Part shown: piece by piece, positions 18,975 through 26,705 of the stretch
Numbering within the stretch: the stretch's first letter is position 1
Layout: each line of letters starts with the position of its first letter
Origin: a virus
Direction: 5' to 3' (one strand)
Length of the DNA: 27,654 bases
Virus record (IMG/VR): IMGVR_UViG_3300048690_000136
Coordinates: 1 to 27,654 of that record
Made by a program: the position numbers and the translations under genes
The notes under the pieces: model-generated
What the model was told of the DNA's origin: nothing
Databases searched by the model: none
The model's input: only the letters and a program-made list of their open reading frames with translations

Positions 18975-21900
18975 TGCCGCAGGACCAAGAGCACCAAGGT
19001 ATCTTCACCAGCAGCTTTTCAGGGCTAGACCTTTCGCTGAGTAACGGCGCAGTAGATGTCAGCGCGTCAACTGTATTCCAGAATTGTGACATCAGCGCTG
19101 ACGGTGCTATCGTTCGTAGGGGCGGTACACGCTTACTGTTTACGCTTGACTTTACAACGGCAGCAAAGTCGTGGTCAACTGTAATGAAAACACGCGACGG
19201 CACTGAGTACGTTGTTATCGTACAAGACGGTGGCATACTTATCACACGCACGTTGAACACCTCTGATAGTGAATCAACAAATATCGGCAGGTCAATAGTC
19301 AAGTCTAACGTGTGGCTTAAACCTTTGACTGATGTTAATTTTGTGTTGCTGTCAGCACCCTACGATAGACTGCTAATTCTGACAGGCAACCATCCGCCTG
19401 TCGAAGTAGGTTTCTTAGAGCGCACGTTAACGTATGACTGTATTGCGTCCCCGGCCCCAACAGACCGGTTTTGTACGTCACCGTTTAGTGCTAACGACTA
19501 CTTTGGGTGGCAGGACACCAACGCTAGCTCTACGTTAGTTTGGGACCCAGCGACGCAGATAGACTACGCAGTAGGTACTAAGTTTCAGAATTTTAACGTG
19601 ACGCTGAACAATGCGGCGACGCTACCGGTAGGTACTAACAGACTGACGTTAGCATCAATTACGTGGCAGTGGTGGGCTGAAGCAGCATTCTACACAGGCG
19701 ACGAGTTTAATCAGAGTGTAACGCGTGCCAACGTAACGAAAGCAGACCAAAACGTGGCAGTGCCACCTGAGTTGATTAGTGACTACCCACAAATATTATT
19801 TGGGGATACTTACACGGGGCTTGAGGTGTCGAGCAACAGCGCTATGTGTGCTGACAATACCTACGTATTATCTGCTAAGCCTCAAACTGCGCTAGAGTAT
19901 AACTTTACAGCAGGCGGCGTTTACGACTATAACGTTGCCTACACCCCACAAATAGCACCGTACTTTGTAACGTTTGGCACTACACAGGCAGTCGGCGTGT
20001 TATCTGCTGTACACATTAACCGCAGGCGACTACTACCGTTCAGAGGTAACTCGCCGCTACCGTTAAATGATTTACGTGTGTTTATCAACAGCACGCCAAT
20101 TGGCATCGGCTCAGGTAAGTGTCTTGGACCAGGTAACATTGCTAGCGCCGCAGCCTTTTCAACAGCCAACGGGTTATCACTCTACTCGTATGTTAACACT
20201 GCTACTAACCCTCTGGTCAGCGCTTTAGACTTTATGGCAGGCAACTCACGCGTACAGGCAGACGCATACGTGCGAGCTGTAGACTTGCTTGGTAAAAGTT
20301 ATTTTGGGGCACTTGCACAGGCTGTGTGGGTAGGTGACTTAACGCAGCTAACTCCGACGCTCGACGGTAGATACGTTGCTGCTTACGGCCTGGGTCAGTT
20401 TTGTAGCTACTTGTCAGGTAACTTTCCTGCTCTCGGCACGGTGTACCGCAACCGTCTGATACTAAAATGTGTTGCCGGTACTGACCAGCTAGTCGCTAGC
20501 GCCAACGCTGACGCCAACGTTGTTGGTGAATTTTATAACTTTTTCCAGGTGACAGGCTCGTTGAAGGGCGCGCCGACTGACCCGTTCACGTTTAACGTGG
20601 CAGCCGATACAAAAAACACAGTGACGGCTCTCAGCTCCTGGCAAGAGCAGCTACTAGTTTTCACGTCAGACAACGTGTACGCAGTACGTGGCGAGCCTTT
20701 TGCTGACGGTACTGTACGCTCTGCGTTGATTGCGTCACAAGGCGCGTTTAACAACAACTGCGTAGTAGTCAGCGAACTGTCAGTTATGTTTATGAACCGT
20801 TACGGGGTGTTTGACTTAATTAACAAACAAAACACCAGCGACCTTGGCGTCTTAGAGCGTAGCCAAAAGGTACGCCCACTGTTTAACACTGACGTGGCAT
20901 CTGCGGTTAACGACAAACTTCACTGGTTGCAATTTGATGATAACACTACCTCGCTGTGGGTAGGGTTAGCAACTGACAATGCACTGTTTACTTCACGTCA
21001 CTTGGTGCTCAACACGACTTGGAACTCGTGGGCAACGTTTACAGGTGCTGTACCTTACACGATGCGTAAACCTGTCAAGCTCTACAACAAAACAGTATTG
21101 TTTGTGACTGGTCCAACAGAGCGTTGGCTACTCGCGCTAGTTGCTAATCAGTTACATCACATCGATATCGCAGTTTACACTACTAGCAAGAAGTGGACAG
21201 ACGACGCTGTTACAACAACGCCGATGAACATTCCGTTTGTTAGCACCCCACAAAAAGTGTACCGTACAGAGATGGCGTTTATGCCAGGTGCACGCGACGC
21301 TGAAGGTACCAACATCGTCAAGGTAGTCTCAAGTTGGGCAAACGAATCTCTCGTAATGACGCCGTTAGTGCCACGGCTGACAATAGCTGACTTGCGAACA
21401 ACACGTTGGTTAGTAGGTAACCCAGCAACGGCACCTGTAAGATACTTACCTTTTGTTGGGGCTACGTCACAGACACCGTACAACACGTACCCGCAAGCAG
21501 TACCTGTTGCAGTCCCCGTCTCGTCAGAGCGGTACACGCTGTTACCTCCAACTACGGTAGACGGCGTAGTTCTCACTGATGTAGTCAACGCAAAATTGCG
21601 CGGTGTAGTTTACCCCAGCATAGCTGCATCGCCGACATTCAACGCATCTACTATGGGGCGCTACAAACGTCTCAAACGGCTACACTTGCAGTTTGACCCT
21701 AGGGTAGCATTAGGCAGCAAATACAACTTTCCTGGATTGTCTGACGTTAGGTTGCTTAACATGGCTACAACAGCAGTAGTGACAGACAACCGTGCAACGT
21801 CGCGTGCTGCTGTCAACCAGGCGTTAACAACACAGCCGTTTGTAGACATTTCACAGTACAGTGCATCGACAGAAGCTATAGGTAACGTCCAACATACTAT

Positions 21901-22027
21901 CACGCTACAGGGTTTCTCTGCCAGCTACCGCTGGTTTGTGTCGTCGGTAGGCGCTGAGACTTTCAAACTAAACGGTTACGAGTTTGATGTTGAACAACAA
22001 CGCAGTAAAACATATCAGAGAGGTTAA
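18974..22027 (+). CDS. tail tubular protein B (T7 gp12-like nozzle)
   Basis: The hexameric tail nozzle of T7-like phages. The N-terminus (FSGLDLSLSNGAVDVSASTVFQNCDISADGAIVRRGGTRL) is family-like: virion proteins of this group begin with a segment about the sequence of surveyed values followed by RRGGT. The middle shows DGRYVAAYG, YRNRLILKC and QEQLLVFTSDNVYAVRG, as in nozzle propeller domains. At 1017 aa it is clearly longer than T7 gp12 (794 aa), so extra domains must exist. GGAG lies about six bases before the ATG. It contains one exact TTATTTTGGGG and one TTATTTGGGG. Confidence 0.85.
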   Translation: MPQDQEHQGIFTSSFSGLDLSLSNGAVDVSASTVFQNCDISADGAIVRRGGTRLLFTLDFTTAAKSWSTVMKTRDGTEYVVIVQDGGILITRTLNTSDSESTNIGRSIVKSNVWLKPLTDVNFVLLSAPYDRLLILTGNHPPVEVGFLERTLTYDCIASPAPTDRFCTSPFSANDYFGWQDTNASSTLVWDPATQIDYAVGTKFQNFNVTLNNAATLPVGTNRLTLASITWQWWAEAAFYTGDEFNQSVTRANVTKADQNVAVPPELISDYPQILFGDTYTGLEVSSNSAMCADNTYVLSAKPQTALEYNFTAGGVYDYNVAYTPQIAPYFVTFGTTQAVGVLSAVHINRRRLLPFRGNSPLPLNDLRVFINSTPIGIGSGKCLGPGNIASAAAFSTANGLSLYSYVNTATNPLVSALDFMAGNSRVQADAYVRAVDLLGKSYFGALAQAVWVGDLTQLTPTLDGRYVAAYGLGQFCSYLSGNFPALGTVYRNRLILKCVAGTDQLVASANADANVVGEFYNFFQVTGSLKGAPTDPFTFNVAADTKNTVTALSSWQEQLLVFTSDNVYAVRGEPFADGTVRSALIASQGAFNNNCVVVSELSVMFMNRYGVFDLINKQNTSDLGVLERSQKVRPLFNTDVASAVNDKLHWLQFDDNTTSLWVGLATDNALFTSRHLVLNTTWNSWATFTGAVPYTMRKPVKLYNKTVLFVTGPTERWLLALVANQLHHIDIAVYTTSKKWTDDAVTTTPMNIPFVSTPQKVYRTEMAFMPGARDAEGTNIVKVVSSWANESLVMTPLVPRLTIADLRTTRWLVGNPATAPVRYLPFVGATSQTPYNTYPQAVPVAVPVSSERYTLLPPTTVDGVVLTDVVNAKLRGVVYPSIAASPTFNASTMGRYKRLKRLHLQFDPRVALGSKYNFPGLSDVRLLNMATTAVVTDNRATSRAAVNQALTTQPFVDISQYSASTEAIGNVQHTITLQGFSASYRWFVSSVGAETFKLNGYEFDVEQQRSKTYQRG
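20299..20309 (+). promoter_or_regulatory. TTATTTTGGGG motif, copy G (inside tail tubular B)
   Basis: An exact copy coding Y-F-G-A and followed by CACTTGCAC. It may be a weak internal promoter or coincidence. Confidence 0.25.
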
Positions 22028-22028
22028 C

Positions 22029-23201
22029 ATGGTAGCAGCATTACCGGCAATTAGCGCTGGGGTTAGCGTAGTACAGGGCGTTGCAGGTCTTGCTGCGAAG
22101 AACACAGCAGCATCCTCGCAGCGTCAGCAGTTAGCAATTCAGCAACAGCAGAACATGCAGGCGTCGGCAACAGTTAAGCAGAGACTTTTTGTACAGCAAG
22201 AACAAGTTGAACGCGAGTACGCGCTGAACCGTATCGCCGCACAAGCAGCCGACCAGCAACAGAAGTTCGGCTTGCAGGCGCAGGGCTTGTTGGCGTCATT
22301 TGAGACTCAGCGCCAACAAGCTAACATCGAGCAGCAGTCACTACGAACGTCGCAAGATAGTCTGCAAGCTGTTGATGCGTTAGCCCGACAGGCAGCAAGC
22401 AACAAAACAGGCGCTAGTACACAACGGCAACAGTCACTAAAACAGGAGGCGTCAACTGCTGATGAACTGTCCGGTGGCGAGCAACAGGTACAGAAACAAA
22501 TCAGCGACACAGAGCGCCAAATGCTAATCAGGCAAGCGTCACAAGATAACCGCTCGTCATCAAGCGTGTTACGTGATGAAGCTGAACGCGTTAGGATGCT
22601 GGCTAATACACTGAGTGTGGGGCTTGACATGGACCGTGCGCAAGTCGAAGCAGCGTTACAAGGTGCTAACGAACGCGACATCACCACAATGATGGAACAG
22701 CTCAGTGCTGGCGATACAGAGTTTAACCAGCAACGAGTAGCAGCTAACCTACAGCTTGCCCGTCAGCAGTCAGCTAATCAGTCGCAAACGTTACAGTTCA
22801 ACGACGGCCAGCAGCAGCAAGCTCTCTCAATGAATCGTCAGCAGCAGGACATTAACGCTCGTATGGCGGACAACAATCGTACTTCGTTGGAGACTACACA
22901 GCGTGCTGACTACATGTTACAGCAAGAGAGTAACGCTGACACAGCTAATAGTGTTAACGCGTCATTACAGCAGCAGCAGCGCAGTGCAAAAGGTGCCTCA
23001 CTACTTGATTATTTGGGGACAGGTTTAACAGGGTACAATGCAGTAGCACCGCTCTTTAAGAAAGAAAAGGAGCAGGTGCCAGAGTACAAGAAGTTAGGTG
23101 GACCTAATGCTTACATGCCTCAGCAGGGTCCTAACGCGTATATGCCCCCACAATACGGCAACAAATCAGGCGAGTACACATCGCAAACAGGAGCAGCGTA
23201 A
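22029..23201 (+). CDS. internal virion protein, Gln-rich coiled coil (T7 gp14 position)
   Basis: The 390-residue protein starts with a short hydrophobic, Gly/Ala-rich segment (MVAALPAISAGVSVVQGVAGLAAKN), as T7-like gp14 proteins do. The rest is almost entirely Gln- and Ala-rich coiled coil. T7 gp14 (196 aa) is ejected and forms the outer-membrane part of the DNA channel; that role is inferred from position and the N-terminal segment. Near the C-terminus GPNAYMPQQ and GPNAYMPPQ form a small tandem repeat, after LLDYLGTGLTGYNAVAPLF. The ATG lies one base after the tail tubular B stop, with AGAGAGG upstream; an earlier in-frame ATG is inside that gene. Confidence 0.75.
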   Translation: MVAALPAISAGVSVVQGVAGLAAKNTAASSQRQQLAIQQQQNMQASATVKQRLFVQQEQVEREYALNRIAAQAADQQQKFGLQAQGLLASFETQRQQANIEQQSLRTSQDSLQAVDALARQAASNKTGASTQRQQSLKQEASTADELSGGEQQVQKQISDTERQMLIRQASQDNRSSSSVLRDEAERVRMLANTLSVGLDMDRAQVEAALQGANERDITTMMEQLSAGDTEFNQQRVAANLQLARQQSANQSQTLQFNDGQQQQALSMNRQQQDINARMADNNRTSLETTQRADYMLQQESNADTANSVNASLQQQQRSAKGASLLDYLGTGLTGYNAVAPLFKKEKEQVPEYKKLGGPNAYMPQQGPNAYMPPQYGNKSGEYTSQTGAA

Positions 23202-26200
23202 TGAAAATTCAACCGATTGGCTTTCAGTTTCCACAGCAACAACAGGTTGACGTAGCCCCGGTAGTTGTTGACACCCCAGCAAGCGTTACAGCACTTGACA
23301 TTACTAACCAAGGGTACGCTGCTGCCGAACGTGCTAACCAGCAGTACGTGCAGACAACACAGCAAGCTACGCAAAGTACCCAACAAACAGCGCAGATACT
23401 TCAACAGAACTCGCAGTCTATCGCTCAGTCGCAAAACGCTGTTCTCCAGCAGAAGCAGCAATCAAGCAACAACTTTGCTGTGTCGCTGCAAAGCATCCAG
23501 AGGGGTGTAGGCGACATGATGAATTACAATGTAGAGCTTGCAAAGATTGACGACACCCGCCGCAGAGAAGCTGCCGACAAGTCTGCCAGGTTGTTAGCTG
23601 CCCAGGAGAAAATTGACCACGACGACCGCAAAGCCAAGGTAGTCGGCAAGCTAGAACAACTGTCTGGCGCGTGGATCAAAAACGGCATGATTAGAGAATA
23701 CGGCGCAACTGCTTACCTCGACATGGTAGCAAAAGAAGTAGCCGCTGCTAAGTTAGATGGGGACAGCACAACAACGCTGACGCAGAAATACGCACAACCT
23801 GCGCAAGATTACAGCAAAGAAGTCTACACCGAAGAACAGAAAGCGGCTGAGACGGTAGTTCTCAAGCAGCGTGAAGTAGACAAGCGGCAATTACTGGCCC
23901 CACTAAATGTTATCATTGCGAAGATCAAAACCAGCGAGGGTCGTGACGCTGGCGAAGTTGCGAAGCAGTGGGCCGAGTTGCAAGCCGGGATGGAAACCAT
24001 CATGGCCGACAAGCGCTTCTCGCAGGTAACGCGCCTTGAGTCCGTCGCAATGGCACTTGAAGCTGGTGCTGCTGGTATGTCAACGTCTAACGAAAACTAC
24101 CAGAAGATGAACAACGCTGCTAGCGCGTACCGTAACGTTACTGCGTTTGCAGCACAGCAGCGTATCAAGGCTAACAACAGCGAAATTGGGCCACAGGAGT
24201 ACGAAGACACCGTGCGACAGAAAGCACTTGAGCTGGGGGTGAGCGGCTACCAGCCAGCAGACCTTAACGCTGAACTGAAGTTCGTAGAAGAGCGCTTGCG
24301 TGTTGACGGTAGCATCACGACAATGCGCAAGAATGCCGTGCTCAGCGAGACAGAAGGCATCGAAGCTGATAATGCTATTGTTGGGGGGCTTGCTATCGAC
24401 GCTGTGCTCGACCCTAGCGGGGCAGGCTCAACTATCCGTGCAGCCGCTAAAAAAGGCGCTGATAAAAACGCTATCGAAGCTGTCCGTGTTGCTGATGACT
24501 TTATTAAATTCCGCGCTACAGACAAACAACAGTACGACGTAGCTCGCGCTGCTAAACAAACTGAGATTAGTCGCGTCGGCGCTAACTTTAACAGTTGGTT
24601 TGTCAGCAACACAAAGACACCTGGTGCGTCAAGTCAGAATCCTGCTGTTGCTAAGCAGCTTGAAATGTTGCGTACACTAAGCGGCATCACACCCGAGCAA
24701 GTACAGGGAGGTCAGCTAACAGCCGAGCAAGTTAACCTCATGCAGAGTTCGGCAGAAGCTATTCAGCAGTCGTTAATCGCTGAGCAAGTAGTTGACGACA
24801 AAAACTTCGCTAACAAGCTACAAGAGTTTAGCCGCTACGGGTTATTCCTCAACGAAGCTGACATGAAAACATCGCGTAAGTCGTTTACGCAAAAGATTGA
24901 CGCGTACATGCAACGTAAAGCAGATATTGAAGCGCAGTCGGCTGTTATTAAACCTGTACAGGGGATGACGGGAACTTTTAAGCAGGGCACCATCAAGCAA
25001 CTGGCGAAGCGCTCTTACGCAGGTTCGTCGATGGTGGTGCCCTTTACTGCTGCTGTGGCTAACGCAATGCCAGACGGCACCAGCGCAGCAGGTCAACTTT
25101 ACGGTGACTCACGTGGTGCCACGCGTAGACACACTGGACTTGATTTTGGGGTACCTTCAGGCACCGAGGTGTTGTCTACGATTGACGGCGTCGTGCAGTA
25201 CGTTGAGCCGATTACCACAGTAGGCTACGGTTTAAACGTTGGCGTGAAAGGAGCAGACGGTTTGATTCATTATTTTGCGCACTTGTCAGCAGCTAACGTA
25301 GTTGTTGGTCAGCAAATATCAGCAGGCGAAGTTATTGCACTCAGCGGCAATAGTGGCGGCACCGCTGGTAAACCAATGGACGAACACTTGCACATGGGGA
25401 CATACCGTGAAGGCGGCGAGATATTTAACCCTGTGCACATCTTATCGAAAGCAGCAGTTAACAACGGCAGCGCCAAGGCCCCACGCACAGCAGGTTACTC
25501 GCAAGCTAACATCCCACGCGGTGCCACCCCCATCGGTAAGAATCAGTACCTGCTTAACGGTGCGCTGTTTAACATACCAAGCGGACCTCCAGCGCGTACA
25601 ACAACAGGCGAAGCAATGACTACTGTGTATATACCACCAGGTACCAAAGCGTACTCAAAAACAAAGTTTGAGTTGGATGGCACTCAAATGAATATACCGA
25701 CGTCGAATGAAAGAAATCGCAGTGGCATGGTAGCAGTGCAAGTTCCAGCAAACGGATCGCCACTGATGCAACTAGGTTCTCCGCTAAAAGCGCGTGCCGT
25801 AACGCCAGCAGCCGCTAAGCCGGTTAGCAACTCGTTTGCCAGCAACCGGGCGAGCGATTACGTTGCTAACATTCCACCAGACCACCATCACGGATACGCA
25901 ATACTAGCTAACGACAAACCGTTTGCCGCTGCGATTAACCGGGTAGCCAACAAGTACGGTATGCCAGGTCAGTGGCTAGCTGACGTTATCGCTTACGAAT
26001 CAGCCGGTACGTTCTCACCATCAATTGATAACGAGCATGGCTTCGTTGGGCTAATCCAGTTCGGTGAAGCACTAGCATCTGACATGGGGGTAACACAGTC
26101 ACAGCTACGCAGAGGTACACGACTGCAACAGATGGAATACGTTGACCGTGCTCTCGCAGTACGTCTGAAGCAATCGGGCGTCAAAGCCTACAAGGGACCA

Positions 26201-26494
26201 GAGTGGTTAGTTGCCGGTATCAACCAAGGTAACCGAGGTATCTACCAAGTTGAAACGAGAGGGGCTGCCGCTATACTTGACCCGGCTAACACTGATGGCT
26301 ACACAACACTCGAAAAGTATATGGCTAACCTGGGGAAGTACAGCGGCCGTAAGTACAACTACATGGGTAATCGCAAAGTACGTACTACTGCTGCTGTCCA
26401 CGAGAAGCATACTGACAATTGCGCCTTCTGCGACAACCTGATAGCTAACAATCTAAGCAGCGGTTTCATCCGTCACCAGGCTTCACTAGCGTAG
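23201..26494 (+). CDS. internal virion protein with M23 peptidase and lysozyme-like domains
   Basis: An ejection-apparatus protein of 1097 aa with two peptidoglycan-cutting domains. Residues 1-620 are Gln-rich and helical. Residues 640-750 are an M23 (LytM) zinc endopeptidase with the full ligand set: RRHTGLD (H644, D648), HYFAH (H694) and HLHMG (H729, H731). Residues 910-1020 are a lytic transglycosylase/lysozyme-like domain with VIAYESAGTF (E933, likely catalytic), FVGLIQFGEAL and a C-terminal AGINQG. In T7 the transglycosylase sits on gp16; here both activities are on one protein that would open the host wall during DNA entry. GGAG precedes the ATG (TAATG overlap). Its TAG stop is the first three bases of element X2. 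Confidence 0.88.
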   Translation: MKIQPIGFQFPQQQQVDVAPVVVDTPASVTALDITNQGYAAAERANQQYVQTTQQATQSTQQTAQILQQNSQSIAQSQNAVLQQKQQSSNNFAVSLQSIQRGVGDMMNYNVELAKIDDTRRREAADKSARLLAAQEKIDHDDRKAKVVGKLEQLSGAWIKNGMIREYGATAYLDMVAKEVAAAKLDGDSTTTLTQKYAQPAQDYSKEVYTEEQKAAETVVLKQREVDKRQLLAPLNVIIAKIKTSEGRDAGEVAKQWAELQAGMETIMADKRFSQVTRLESVAMALEAGAAGMSTSNENYQKMNNAASAYRNVTAFAAQQRIKANNSEIGPQEYEDTVRQKALELGVSGYQPADLNAELKFVEERLRVDGSITTMRKNAVLSETEGIEADNAIVGGLAIDAVLDPSGAGSTIRAAAKKGADKNAIEAVRVADDFIKFRATDKQQYDVARAAKQTEISRVGANFNSWFVSNTKTPGASSQNPAVAKQLEMLRTLSGITPEQVQGGQLTAEQVNLMQSSAEAIQQSLIAEQVVDDKNFANKLQEFSRYGLFLNEADMKTSRKSFTQKIDAYMQRKADIEAQSAVIKPVQGMTGTFKQGTIKQLAKRSYAGSSMVVPFTAAVANAMPDGTSAAGQLYGDSRGATRRHTGLDFGVPSGTEVLSTIDGVVQYVEPITTVGYGLNVGVKGADGLIHYFAHLSAANVVVGQQISAGEVIALSGNSGGTAGKPMDEHLHMGTYREGGEIFNPVHILSKAAVNNGSAKAPRTAGYSQANIPRGATPIGKNQYLLNGALFNIPSGPPARTTTGEAMTTVYIPPGTKAYSKTKFELDGTQMNIPTSNERNRSGMVAVQVPANGSPLMQLGSPLKARAVTPAAAKPVSNSFASNRASDYVANIPPDHHHGYAILANDKPFAAAINRVANKYGMPGQWLADVIAYESAGTFSPSIDNEHGFVGLIQFGEALASDMGVTQSQLRRGTRLQQMEYVDRALAVRLKQSGVKAYKGPEWLVAGINQGNRGIYQVETRGAAAILDPANTDGYTTLEKYMANLGKYSGRKYNYMGNRKVRTTAAVHEKHTDNCAFCDNLIANNLSSGFIRHQASLA

Positions 26495-26679
26495 TACATC
26501 TGTACTCTACCGATCAAGCTGGTCATCAAACAAGTAACCGATCAGACGTTCGTTTAGCGGGGTCGCCAAGGTAGCTAGAGGGCACGCTACACGGCTATCT
26601 AACCAAACGTACACGCGTTACCTACCGCACGCTACAGGTCATCCTCAGAGGGCTTGATCGTTAGCGTACAGGCGTACTA
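26492..26679 (-). repeat. dispersed 188-bp element, copy X2 (inverted)
   Basis: Its reverse complement is homologous to X1 and X3. The ends pair almost symmetrically: TAGTAC/GTACTA, a 2/2 internal loop, CTGTAC/GTACAG, a 6/6 loop with CTA/TAG, then GATCAAGC/GCTTGATC. That is 24 of 28 positions pairable. The left end supplies the TAG stop of the hydrolase protein. Although inverted relative to X1, it lies in the same operon. Confidence 0.8.
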
Positions 26680-26705
26680 TCAACAACTACACTAGCGAGA
26701 CAACT

